Assembly: GCF_024763615.1 (NCBI RefSeq)
Contig: NC_077222.1
Span: 48,484,001-48,548,000 of the forward strand
Reading direction: 5' to 3'
Source of the DNA: Phlebotomus papatasi
Lineage: Eukaryota; Arthropoda; Insecta; Diptera; Psychodidae
DNA length: 64,000 bases
Part shown: positions 1 through 12,900 of the stretch, piece after piece
How the letters are laid out: each line of letters begins with the position of its first letter
Position numbering within the stretch: the stretch's first letter is position 1
The notes under the pieces: model-generated
Database searches by the model: none
The model's input: only the letters and a program-made list of their open reading frames with translations
Told to the model about the DNA's origin: nothing
Translations under genes and position numbers: made by a program

Positions 1-602
1 ATTTTCCCACAAAATCATCGGGTATATATTGGTGGTGAAAATATACCACACAACCATTCTCGATGACTCAGTTCTTAAAGGCAAACCACTCAAAGAAACA
101 TCCCATTGAAAATTATAGGGAAAAATCCACCCTTTTGCCATACAAAAGTACTCCCTGTGCACTCTATCTCGTTCTTTCTCTCTTTTCTTTAGAAAAATCA
201 TGTTTTGTGCCCTACGAGTGGAGAAAAATGTGCGTGACTCTGGGAAATTATAATATTGATTTATGAACGTCATTCGCGGAAGTGCAACAACTAAGTCCTT
301 TTACCGCGACGCTTTTACATGATACATTCATTTTTTTCTTTTTAAGGAAAATGGTTGTATATTTTATTTAACAATTCTTTGTGGAAAATTCTTTGGTATT
401 TCATACTCTTGTAATTTTTCTTTGAGTTTGAAAAAAAACCTCTCACAATCTTTATTAATTTTTGATTTTAGAGAGAGTCATATAATTTTAAAGCTATTGC
501 AAGAAAAATATTATTAAAAATCTTTTAATAATGCAAGCACATAATTCTCCAGAACTTATGTCTTTTCGTAATGAGGATTTCTAGACGTGCGTTATTATTA
601 TT

Positions 603-2240
603 TTACTGCTCAAACTTTCCTGATAGAGCAGTATATTATAATCCCTCGAGCCTTTGATTCCCCAAAATTACCAACTTTCCTCCCCCAGGGATCTCTTTTC
701 TCAAAATTTCGTGTTTGATGATTTATGAGATTTGAACCCATTTCTATCTGATCCGTTTTGCTGTAGTCACCTCTAAAAAGGCCAAACAATTAGAGATAAT
801 GTCTTGGGATCTTTAGTAAAGCCCCAGAAATCGACTCCTCTAGTCCCATTTAACCTATTAACATCACCTTCATTTTCCCCCACCCATTTTTTCCACTAAA
901 CCTATGCTTTTTGAAATTTTGTCAAGCGGCCTAAGTGGACATTTGGCTATGCAAAAAAACCGTTGAAATATTAATATCGGATTTTCAAGGTCAAAGATTA
1001 AAAATGCTTTTAAGAATGTATTTCTCAACCGAATGAGATCATGTTTGGCCTCTTCTGGAATTTTTTATTAGTTTAAACTTATTCCAATTAGTTATGAACC
1101 GGTTTAAGTACCATATCGAAAATTATCCGATCTTCAATTTTAATAATAATAAACCGTATAATAATAATAACCGATAAACTTGAAAGAAATGTTCCGCAGT
1201 TGGAGAAAACTTTGTGAAATCTTCGAACTCATAAACCTTTATGCTTTTTTCCATCAAGTATTAATCTAGGTGAATGATGTGAAAGTACGTTATGGGTATA
1301 GCAACTAAATCATGAGTTTGAGCATTTTATAAAGCTTGGGATGCTTTACCATCTCTTTTACTGCTCGAATTTCATATAGAGACAGCAGTATATAATTCTT
1401 CGTTTTTTTCACCTCCAATATTTCCACCTTTCCACCCCCCAGAGACCACTTTTCTCAACAAATCTTCGCGTTTCAGACGACTTCTGTGAGATATATCGTC
1501 ACAGTGTTTGCTCGTCTGTCTGTAAGGCTGTCGCCAGTTCTAGAGGCCAAACTGTAAGAGATAGCGACTTGAGATCTTAGAGGGACACCACCACAAGTCG
1601 ATCTACGGATCGTTAACATGCTCCTTATTTTCCCCCCGACCCCCATTCCCCTCCAAAACCACATTTATTGGGGGTTGCTCGAAAGCGCGTTGTGCGATGT
1701 TTTTCATTTTGGGATAATTCTTTAGAGTTGATCCAGACGGACAATTCACCATGTGTGAAAATACCGTTGAATCATTCCTAATAACGGTTTTTCAAGGTCA
1801 AAGGTTAAAAGTGCTCTAGAGAGCGTATTTCTCATCCGAATGGGTTTACGTTTGGGTTCGTTGAAAAGGTATTGGAATTTCCGATAAAACTGATTTTCCG
1901 ATAATTCCGATAAAAATTCCTATAAAACCAGTTCAAATCGGTTCTGAACCTGACCAATAACTATTTTTTATTTAAAATTCAACTCTATTACTCCTGAGGT
2001 GTATTTTGGGCAATATTTTGGTAATTTATAAAGCGGTTCAAATTGGTAGAATTTACTTTACTGGTTATGAATTGATAAGTATTTTTCATCCGGAGATCAA
2101 TTTTATTAATTTCAGAACTATTTTGGGCAATCTTTTCAGTATAAATCGCTTGAGAACCGGTAAATAGTAAAAACGTAAAATAAAAGTACACTTTTATGGC
2201 CAAGCGTTGCAAAACTTGCAACGCTTTGCCACCACTTTTA
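603..2240 (+). repeat. two diverged tandem copies of a 750-880 bp interspersed repeat
   Basis: Unit one (about 603-1360) and unit two (about 1361-2240) share, in order, TTACTGCTC, a CCCC(C)AGNGA tract, AGAGGCCAAAC-like, TTTTCAAGGTCAAAG, GTATTTCTCA(A/T)CCGAATG and a closing GCTTTRCCA segment. A shortened third copy lies at about 35930-36100. No coding frame survives; the source element is not recognised. Confidence 0.65.
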
Positions 2241-2318
2241 CTTAAATAAAGATGAGGTTTTCGGTCGCAACTCTGTGAAAATAAATGCAATGACGCTCAA
2301 TAGATGTAATTCGAGCAG

Positions 2319-3201
2319 GGGAGACTGGGGCGAAAAGTCACAAAACGGATATTTTATTTTTTTTACAAGCTACTCGAGCGCTTCAAAAATTTCTAATTAG
2401 CGCAGTTTTATAGGAAATTTATCGCTCTACAACTTTGTGAAAGTAATTTTCCTCTATTTTGTAAGGAAATACGTTTATCGAGCCAATTTCTAAAAGGTAA
2501 TTTTGTGACTATTCTCAAAAATGCTGGGGCAAATAGTACCAGACATTGGGTATTATCATATTTTGATTCGCCTTATTACGGGCTTCCGTAAATTTGAAAA
2601 AAATACCTAGATGACATATTTTCATAGAAAATTTATTCATCTACACGTTTGTAAAACATCGTTTTCTCTGGCAGAAAAGTGAGAAAACGAGAAAAGCGCT
2701 TTTCAAACTATTTTAGAAAAAAAACACACAAAAGAGTGCAAATCGTTTGACCAATGCAAACAACAAGCGGCGAGACATGATAATGACGTTTCTTTTCACC
2801 GTGAGACATTAGAAATTGCTTCGCTTTTTTGTTACTTTTTACCCCAAGTGGCCATTTTTAATAAAAGGATCTCTGGACAAAAGAACTTTTGTGAAATTCT
2901 AAAATAGATAGCGGATTCGTATTCAAAGAATATCTAAATTATTTAGAAAATATTCACAAGTGCATCAATTTTGGAAAATAAGTAGATAATAATTGTTATC
3001 TTCTGCAAGGAAAATATTACAAAAATAGGGCTAAAAATTTCGATATTTTTTATTTTCTAAATTCCTTGTTCGAATTCTAAGAAACTTACGACATTGAAGA
3101 AGGTCTATGGAGGCTATCTATAGAAAAAAATTGAGCCGCTATCTCTTTTACCTTGGAAGATATTGAATTTTTCGATTTGTGACTTTTTACCCCAGTCTCC
3201 C
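2319..3201. mobile_element. inverted-repeat element, GGGAGACTGGGG ends
   Basis: About 883 bp with inverted ends GGGAGACTGGGGCGAAAAGT and ACTTTTTACCCCAGTCTCCC. TGGGGCAAATAGTACC and TACCCCAAGTGG recur inside, resembling the ends. Non-coding. Confidence 0.75.
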
Positions 3202-5444
3202 TTATTTTGAAAAGCCGAGCCTGATACGAAAGCCAGCGTTTTACCATTCCTTAACCTTTTTAAAATATTGAACAGTTGAATTATTTTCCTCTTTCTCCCA
3301 CAATCATCTCAATTAATCATCCAATAACATTAAATGTGCTTATTTGAGTATAAATTGTGTGTCAATTGACTTGACTTAAATGCCATTTACTAATGCAAAT
3401 CTATGACAAATACCATGAAAGAAAAAAAAACAAGACAAAAAATAACAGGGGTGAATAATGTTTTAAAATAAATCTTTGTCACATTTAATATAAAAAATTT
3501 TAAAGTGCTAAAATGGCTAAAATTCTCTAACGAAACATTGGTATTTGCAGCAAACGATAAAAGAATTTGTTTTTATTTTGTATAATAAATATGAGAATGT
3601 ATAGAACAAAAATGTCGAGTAGTGTTAAATTTAATTGAAAAAACAAAAATAAAATTTCATTCAAACGATTTTTTTGGTGTGATTTACGATATGATTCGTT
3701 GATATGAATGAGAATGTTTATTTGTGGAAAAATGTGGTGTATCTGTAAAGAAAATTTATTTGCTATCTCTGGACAATTGCAAGCTCAATTCAACCTTGAC
3801 AAGAGAATAGATTCTTTTTTTTTTGGCGAAAAATGCAAACACTGTATGCAAATACATCATTGTCAAGTGAATAAACAACATGTGTGCAAATTTACTAATC
3901 ATTGCTGAAGTAATGTAATAATTTTCCACACTAATGAGATCATAAATGGCAACATGCTTGCAGATTATTTCAATTTGTGACAGAGCATTCGTGACGAACA
4001 GTTTCATGTAAAATATTACAGTCATTTAGGCTATAATTAAATTTTTTGATTCTGTGATTTTCTCCATTTCAAATGTTTTGATTTTAAAGTTTTAGAGCCA
4101 ATTAAAGTTATTACTTAAAAAAATAAATACAGTTGGGGGAAGTGGGTCATTTTTGAAAATTGGGCACCTTTGAAATTGGGATTTTTCTTCTATGTTTAAA
4201 TAGAACTAAGCCATATCAAAACTTAATTTAGCTTCTCAATTTGTTTGTGTAGCTAAATTATATCACGGTAAGGCCCAATTTTATTTAAAATTAGGCGAAA
4301 AATCCCAATTTCAAAGGTGCCCCACTTCCCCCTATATGTTATTTTTCGGTTGGGACTTTTACGACTTTTACGGTGCTTGGAGCTGGAATAGTAAGAAAAA
4401 TATGTTTTAATATTCGTCAAAGCCGTCGAAAGTCGCAAGATGATCACAAAAATCTAATCTCCTTCTCTATTTTTAAACGGAGAATAAGTGGCTGCAATCG
4501 TTAATTACATATTTTGCAGAACTTTCTGAAACTCGCTTCTGTATAGTACTTTTAAAATGTTTCTCAATCAACCAAAAATTTTCAAAAATTTGGATATAGA
4601 AAATTGTATACACATTAAAAATCCGAAAATTATAAAAATTTATATAATTTTGCTTAATTATCTAATGCAATAACCATTTTAGGCATGATAAATGTTTGTA
4701 TAAAATTCTTCCAAAACCACATCATTAATTTTTTATCAAAAATCTTTATACTCCAACCAGGGGCATGACATTTCCTATGTTTCCCATATGTTTCTAGCGA
4801 GCCGAAAAAACTTTTTAGTTTATTAGCTGTTTTCTGTCATTGTAGAATGAATTAGCAAAAAATACTGATACAAAATAAAAGTCAATTTAATAACGAAGAG
4901 GCAACCGGAAACCCTAAATTGGCAATCTACGTAGTTTTGGAGATATCTCGTGAAATGTGTACGAAAACAGGGAAAAAATTACACTAACACCGGTCGCATT
5001 TTTCAGAGCTAATGTCACCCCCCTGACTCCAACGGTAAAAAATAATACAATTTGTTCCCCTGTCATTTTTATTAGAAAGGTGTGCCTATAAATTTGGAAA
5101 TGAAGGGCAAACAACTGTTCTTGAGCAAAATTTTTTAACATTAAAACATGAAAGAATTTGGAAAACATTTTGAGTGTACTTTTCCAAATGAGGCAACAAA
5201 CTTTTGACGCATGAAAAATAATCAATTTGTGGCAATCAATTAATTTTTAAATAAAGTAAAATTATTTGTTTTTAAGTAATAAATAATATCCACGAATTAT
5301 AAGCAAAAAATATGCAATAAAAAATTTTAAAAAGTAATTTTTTCTATTTTTTTTTACGTAGTTTCCCGAACTACATGACGCTAGAAACTTTTAACACATA
5401 TTGTATTTTTTGAAATAATTTTCATAAAATATATCTATTTTTAG
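3202..5444. other. region downstream of tweety
   Basis: AT-rich DNA holding the miniature element at 4136-4332. Short frames only; no gene supported. Confidence 0.45.
4136..4332. mobile_element. short miniature element, GGGGGAAGTGGG ends
   Basis: Inverted ends of about 40 bp share GGGGGAAGTGGG and GCACCTTTGAAATTGGGAT; the left arm carries a 17-bp extra piece. Non-coding, about 200 bp. Confidence 0.7.
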
Positions 5445-5848
5445 GGCAGAATCACATAGACAGTAAAATACTCACCGTATTTCGTTAATTTACGCATTTT
5501 CATAGCAATTCTTACGCAAATTCTTGATTACCGTATTGCCTCATCTCATACTCGGTGGCATTAGGTGAAAAATATATAAGAAAATTGAAGAAATGAAACG
5601 AAAATCCAATAAAAGGTGAGCATAAAAAACTGTACGATTAATTTCTCTTACGGTTTTTTTGCTCACCGTTTATCGCATTTTCATTTTATTTCTTCAATTT
5701 TCTTATATTATTTTCACTTAGTGCCACCGAGTATGAGATAAGGTAATACGGTAATCAAGAATTTGCGTAAGAATTGCTATGAAAATGCGTAAATTAACGA
5801 AATACGGTGAGGCTACGGCGAGCATTTTATTGTCAATGTGATTTTGCC
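5445..5848. mobile_element. palindromic miniature element with about 170-bp arms
   Basis: The left arm (5445-5625) and right arm (5650-5848) are near-perfect inverse copies; shared blocks include CTCACCGTATTTCGTTAATT, TTCTTACGCAAATTCTTG and CTCATACTCGGTGGCA. Only a short spacer separates them. The outermost bases are GGCAGAATCACAT / ATGTGATTTTGCC. Transcripts could fold into a very long hairpin. Confidence 0.85.
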
Positions 5849-5929
5849 ATTACTGTAATAAGAAAAAAACTAAACAAAAAAAATTGTAATTTTTTCACAA
5901 ACAGACCATTTTTGATCTTTTACAAAAAA

Positions 5930-6140
5930 ATTGTTCGTATATTTTTCTTTAGCAAAACTTTACGAACAAATGACAAAATTTTACGAACATTTTTTTTTTT
6001 GAATATTTACGAACACTTACGAAGAAATGTTTATAAAAGATCAACAACATAAAGTGCACATGTTACGAACAATGTTTGTGAAAAAAGTACAAACTTTTAC
6101 GAACGTTTCAGTGGGCTACACGATTCACGAACATTTTCTA
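5930..6140 (+). repeat. scattered TTTACGAAC repeats
   Basis: TTTACGAAC or TTACGAACA recurs at least six times, irregularly spaced, directly after the palindromic element. Nothing indicates a function. Confidence 0.5.
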
Positions 6141-6346
6141 CTCCTCCAGTGGGTAATCACAAAATTAGTGTATAATGTATCACATTTTCAGTATTCTGAA
6201 TACTTTGGATACTTGTTTTTTTTTTTTAAGTTTCTGACGAATAAAATTGTAATTATTTAATTTCATGTTCATTGCCATTATGATTCTCACCTACCAGAAG
6301 CTAAAATATGCTTCCTGTCAAATTTGAACTCCAAAACTTTGTGTTT

Positions 6347-6352
6347 TTTATT
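6347..6352 (-). terminator. candidate polyadenylation signal of tweety
   Basis: AATAAA on the minus strand about 250 bases after the proposed tweety stop. The surrounding DNA is AT-rich, so chance occurrence is likely enough to keep confidence low. Confidence 0.3.
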
Positions 6353-6599
6353 TAACAAATCCACAGTTCTCCAGAACACCATTATCAAAGCTCAGAATTG
6401 AGTTCTTCTTATCAAATAAAACGAAAACTAAATTCGAGTTAGACTTCTCATTTGCTCTGGTGAATCATTAAAATGTGTTTTTTTTTGTAAGGACTCTATC
6501 TAGAAATTAATTTTTTAGGGGATATATTCAGATCAAGAATTAAAATGTAATGAATTCATCAATCAAACTTGCAATTGCCCTAAATAGATGGAAAAAATA

Positions 6600-6921
6600 T
6601 TATGAAATGGTCAATGGATATGTAAATATTGCAATAATAATAATAATAATAACAAAGCCATGCCTGTTGCCATGCACCACAACATTATAATCTGGTGGCG
6701 GTGAATCGCCACTATATTCCAACCCTCTCAATCCAGCCGTGCCATTGCGACTCATTGTTCCGCTTGCCGAATTGATGCCACTCAATTGATTCTGCTGCTG
6801 GTGGTGCAAAAGAGTGCGATTGATGGTGGAAGTGCCACTGAGAATTGGGGCTGTGGTAGGTGACATGGATGAGCCAGATGGGAAGAGAGGAGTCGTCTCA
6901 GACTTGTCCCCATATGGTCGC
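6600..6921 (-). CDS. tty: tweety coding exon 7 (cytoplasmic tail, putative C-terminus)
   Basis: The acceptor is GTTTCCAG|GCGACC. The split codon gives Lys, and the exon then reads RPYGDKSETTPLFPSGSSMS and a Gln/Asn/Ser/Gly-rich tail with SPPPDYNVVVHGNRHG. After GFV the frame enters an (ATT)n microsatellite, giving a run of isoleucines and then IFTYPLTIS and a stop. A real tail is likely up to about HGNRHG. Whether translation really passes through the microsatellite, or a further exon is spliced on, is unclear. A candidate AATAAA on this strand lies at 6347-6352. Confidence 0.75.
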
Positions 6922-9900
6922 CTGGAAACAATTCCAACAAAATGTCTTATGTTATTTTGACACTTTTTTATGCCGCTGATCCTAACCCATATATCAACAA
7001 AAGCATTCCAGCCACAAGTTTACGGAATATTATTCATATTTTGATTTTATAGCGCTAAAGACGGTGGAGTTGATAAGAATTAATAGTACTATTCCAATTG
7101 TCCGATTGTGCGTTGGGCATTATGACCAGCGCACAATAATTTTTGTTTGTAAACATGTTTTCAAAATTTCCCATAAGAATGAGCGAGATGACTAGATTCA
7201 ATTCTCACTCACTCCCATTAAAATGTCAAAAACATGTTTACAAAACAAAAATTATTGTGCGTTGGGCATTAGGGTAATTGAACCAAATTTCGGTCAGCTT
7301 CCAATTTCGTCCACTTTATTTATTCTTCAAATTTACTTGAATTTTTAGTTTTGCATACTCTCTAGATAATCATATCGTAGATACAATTTTCTTTTTAATT
7401 TTATAAAGCAAAAGACTGATGACTAATTGTAAATAAAACAACTTTTTTATTGAGGTTATTTATAACTATGAAGTTAAACATAACCTTAAATTCGAGAATA
7501 ATCTCTTTACCAAATATATTAGAATATTTCTGCTATTATTCTACAGTAGAATATCTCAAAATGTCAATTGAATAAAATGAAAAAAAGTTCGTCATCACGA
7601 AGATTTGTGAGAAAGTACGGGCATTTGATTCAAAGTACAATTTAATAATAATAATAATAATAACCAAAAAAATGTAATTCTTTAATCACTTTGGCAATTT
7701 TAAATAAAGCATATACAGTAGACTCTCACTCCTCTCACTCAGTAGGCTTTTTTTTTCAATCGGGCGAAAAATTTTGTTGGCAATTTTCACGTTTAATTAT
7801 GAAGCAAATTTGCACAAATTCGCTGTAGTTCCTCTTATTATATCATGATTCCTTATAATTGAGCACTTTTTGTGGAATTTACAATGACTTTGACGCCCAA
7901 ATCCATCGATAATTTGGATGACATTTTGCCCCATATGCCCGATTTAGAGAGAGTCTACTGTACATTGTTTTTTTACTTTTCTTAAATTTATTGTATTTCA
8001 GCTTGATAACGTAAACCAATTTTTTTATAAATTTCCTCAATTTAAAGTGCTTTGAACTTTCAAATGTGCAAGTTCGTTTCTCAAAATGACAAATTTTGAA
8101 AAAAAAATACATTCCGAGTTTATAATAGCCAAAATATGCAGTGATTTCTTATAACCTTGTAGAATTGAGATAAAATATTCGGCAAATAATTAAATAATTA
8201 TCTTTTATTTTTAATTTCGTTTTGCATAACTCTAATGACCTCTATACACTAGAAAAATTGAAGTACAGTGGGACCTCGATAAAGTCAACTAATTATTTCC
8301 AGGCCTGTTGACTACTCCATTGAATTTGTTGACTCTATTGGAGTCGGAAAAAAATCAATAAAAATGTGAAATTTTGATATAAAGGGATATTATTTTATGT
8401 TTTTTAGGAAGAGATTGATATTTCTTTTCGTTATGGCATAACTATTGCTCTAAGCTTCACAAAAAGAGAAATAAAACTTATTTTTCTCATTTTCTTTATG
8501 TTCTGTAATATGGGCGCTAAAGGTTAGAGATATCCACTCGAATTGAATCAAATATGCTCAAATTTGGCATGGTTTGTCTTAGTTTTGATGTAATTTTGCA
8601 TTATTGAGGGATTTTGATGCAATTCACGTTATATATGAGTGTGTAAACTCAATATCTATATGCACATGAATAAAAAATCGTTGCATTTCAAAAAGTTTCT
8701 CGCTCGAATTTCTGTCTAATTCGGCTGACATTTCGGTCCCAACTGCCCGAATTTGAGAGAGTCTACTGTAAATGGTTCTTGCACACCTCTGTTTTAATTA
8801 ATCCATTCAGTCAATGTACCACAAATACTTGACATAGAATGTTCATATTTTGGGATTAGTTTCCTACAGATTAATAGATGAATTTTTTGAAAAGAAAAAA
8901 ATTTTATCTATTAAGGGGGCGCGGGGAGCCTCTGTCAAACACATGTCTTAACGGTCTTTAATTAATTCATTGCAAACTCTATTGCTTTAGATAGAGTAAC
9001 TATCCTAGAACACAAATTGGCAATTAGAATTCAAATCAGAAAAGAGGAAAGAGGCCATTTTTAACAAATTCGACGGGATGTCGCATTTTCCGTCCGCCAT
9101 TTTGAGCAAAAATTTGTATGACCTTCCGCGAAGCGAAAAAAGAACAACAAAATGCATTTCTATCTCTGTCGGACTATTTTTCCCAAGTAATTGAAGAACT
9201 AAAGTTACTAAAAATCCATTCCCGACAGCAATTCTGTTAAAAATTGCCCAGAAATAAATCATCTAAAATCCCTCAATTTGCGTATGATGTATAATACCAT
9301 GGTAAGGAATGGGTTAATCACAGCGTCTGTCGCCGACTTCTTTACTGATCACTCCGGGAAACCTCAGTTGTTTTTTTTTTATCTATTTTGGCAGTTTAAC
9401 GAGATCGAGCGAAGTATTTGAAATTTTTAAAGATAATTTCCAAATAAAAGTTATTGTTCATCCATGAACAATGCTAGTGAGCAAGTGAAAAGAATTTATT
9501 GGCCCCGTGTGGTGCAACGATGAACTTATTAACCCCTTGCGCTGCAATAACAAATTGACACCACAGGCACGAGCTTTCCTCTACGACGCGCGCGGTTACT
9601 TGAGCCGTTTGTTCTTCTCTTCTCTTTGCTCATCATACACATCTTTCAACTCTTCATTTTCCCAGAACATAATAATATTTAGATTAGCTAAATTATTTGT
9701 ATATAAATACACAATTTTGCAATAATGAATCACTTCTCCAATCAATTATTACTTGCAACCCATTTTAAGAAATTCATTATTAATTTCTTAATGTTAAAAA
9801 TGCTTTTGGAACTGCAAGTTTAAGTGAATGAATGTCCTGGGGATAAATCTAAACTTGACTCATCTCTCTCGATGATATGTCAAAAGGTGTAAAACAAAAG

Positions 9901-12900
9901 CATTTGTTAGTTATGCTAGATGGGTTAATTGTTTATGCTGATCCTAAATAATATGTTTATTTTATTCGAGATAATATTTCTCATGTATAATTTACATTGA
10001 AACAAGATAAAATGAGCATAATTACAAAATGTCATTATCAACCGAATATGTACACCAGATACAAAATAATAAGAGAAACATAACTCACTTCTTTGCCAAA
10101 TAAATCCATGCATGTGAGTCCACACAAACGAGAATAGTGAGGAAGAAAGCTGAGAACAAACTTGCCACGAGCATGAGGGCAAGACCAAATAGACTTGCAC
10201 CGCACAATCCCTTCGTGGCAGTATTGTAATGTTGCTGAACAGTTCGTGGATCTAGCATCGTCGACAGCACCATCAATTGACGCTTGCTGTTGTCCAACTC
10301 TGACTGAATATGGGAGATTTTTGAACCCACATCAACACGTGGATACATATCCATTGAAATCCTACAAAATGGAGAGAGAGAGGGAGAGATATCCACCGGA
10401 TTAGATGCATGAGAGTCCTAACATTTGCATCAATACAAATCACAATTTGAAAAGTATGCATTAGCATGTCAATGCATCATTTATCTATTTAATTAAAAAA
10501 AAAGACACACGAAGAATGATCATAAGAATTGTACCTGGACACAATCTGAAGAGCATCTTTAGCATGATCCACATTGTCTCGTGATTCATTGAGTCGAAGG
10601 ATAAAGGGATTCGTTCCAACCGTTCCACAATTCATATAATGAATATCCGGCATTTTCTGCTGACTGCAAATGTACTCATTAGGCTTCACGCAAAAATCAC
10701 CAAGTGCAATAGCACCGGCCAAGTAAATGCTGGATAGAAGCCAACACAAAGTTACGCCCAGAAGACCAAATACACTGAAGAATATTAATGCACATCGCGA
10801 TGACCGAGCCACACCAATTATTAAGATAGTGCACAGAAGGAGTAGAACAGCCAGAAATCCAAGAGTTACTGGCCATCTGATTGATTCGTAAAATTCGGCC
10901 GTCTGTAATAAATTTTAAATTGGTCACTTTCTAACACGGCCTCAATTTTCAACAATAAATAAAATTTTGACAAATTACACAAAGTCCATGTGTAATTTTT
11001 ACACACGTGAGTAATTTTAGTGTACTTTTTGTACACTCTTAAAAATTGTGTAATGTGTAAAATATGTACAGAATAATTGTGTAATTATTGAAATGTGTCT
11101 AAAAATTTGTGTGATTTTTCACAAAATGTATACTTTTTGACTACATTTTTAGACATTTAGGGTAAATGTGCCAAATTTCGGCATAGTTGCAAATAAGCAT
11201 CGAAGTCCTAAGTTTGAAATGCAATATTTTTAATTTATATTGATATTTCTTGTTACTTCCTTTTCGGGAGGGTTGTGTGGAACCTTGAAAACTAGTTTAT
11301 CATCTTGGTTTTCTTTAAATCAGTTCCCAAAATATTGAAAAATTAATAAAAATGTGGACATTGCTTTGGGTAGTATTTCGGCCACTTTGAGTGAAATACC
11401 GGCCATCTTTTTTCTGACCACCTTTTGTAACGCAACGGATAGAAAATTTCAAAACGTCATACGGAATGAGTTTAATATTTAGTTTAATACGTTTTTATGA
11501 CCCATAAGCCCTGAGGTCTTCCGTGTAATTTGTCTAGAAGACTTGAACAGTAGCATCTCAAATTTATGCGCAGATTCCCGTAACAATTTGCCCTTCCTAA
11601 ACTCTTTCAAGGCCTTTTCCACATCATCTTTTTCATAAAAGCGATGTTTTTTTTTTTCTATGGACATTGTAGAACGCAAAAATTGAAAAAAAATAAAATA
11701 AAATGAATAAGAAATTTAGGAAAGTAAAAGATGTTGTCGGAATAGGCAACACTACCTCAGCGGAGAGACGCTCATAAATTATCTACTTTTCAACATAAAA
11801 TACAGGATCCAGCTGAATAATTTTACCCGAAATTTAAAGAATAATTCACTATTAACTTAAACAAAAAGAATCTTTAATGAAAACTAATCAATTTTTATGA
11901 AAAACATCGAAGGAAAACCCTCTGTATTTCACCACAAATCACAAGACTGCTAGAAACACAATCGATCTGTCACATTTTTTGAAAGACTCTTTCCACACTG
12001 AGTTTTTACAACGCAATTTAAATTCAAATTATACCTAAAATTTAACTGTCTTTGTGTTAATACATCCTAAAATGAATAAATATTTGAAAGCAAAATGAAT
12101 TCATTGACTATTCGAAGATTACATACATAATTTTAATTAATTTATTTGCTTTGCCGAAATTACACTCAAAGTGGCCGAAATTAGAAGCTGGCCGAAATTT
12201 GGCACACTTACCCTATCTTTACACAAAAAAATAAACAATTGTCTTCATATTAATGTCCAAGAAAGAGCACCCACGATGAATTCCTAATTATCCATGTAAA
12301 TCCTCAATTGGAGTAGTCTATGGACAGAATTTTGTAAACAAGTCATAAATTTGACCACTGAGGAAGGCGCGTTGATGCGCTAAAAGCTTTGGCAAATAAT
12401 TTTGTGTTTTCCTGTTCTGAAGGGATTGCACCCCGTGACGCATCCGGAGTTCATCTCCTTGATTTATTTATGCTATTGCTACCGTTAGTTAATTACACTT
12501 CATTAATTGTACGTTTTTAGTTGAAACACATTCTCATGTAATGTTGCAACGATAATCGAGATATGAAAGTCAAGCAACGAATATCATTATACAATTATTT
12601 TCACGTGCGATATGTGTAAAATAAAGCTTGAAGATTTAAATTAAAGAATATAAGTGTCAAACTTAAAGATTATGTTTTCTCAGATGGTTAAACGACATTC
12701 CATATTATTACAAACTCTTCTCAAANNNNNNNNNNNNNNNNNNNNNNNNNNNNNNNNNNNNNNNNNNNNNNNNNNNNNNNNNNNNNNNNNNNNNNNNNNN
12801 NNNNNNNNNNNNNNNNNNNNNNNNNNNNNNNNNNNNNNNNNNNNNNNNNNNNNNNNNNNNNNNNNNNNNNNNNNNNNNNNNNNNNNNNNNNNNNNNNNNN

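Noticed and set aside
12340..12470. GAGGAAGGCGCGTTGATGCG stretch resembling a retroposon 3' region
   Set aside because: No ends, tail or second copy in the window to support an element.
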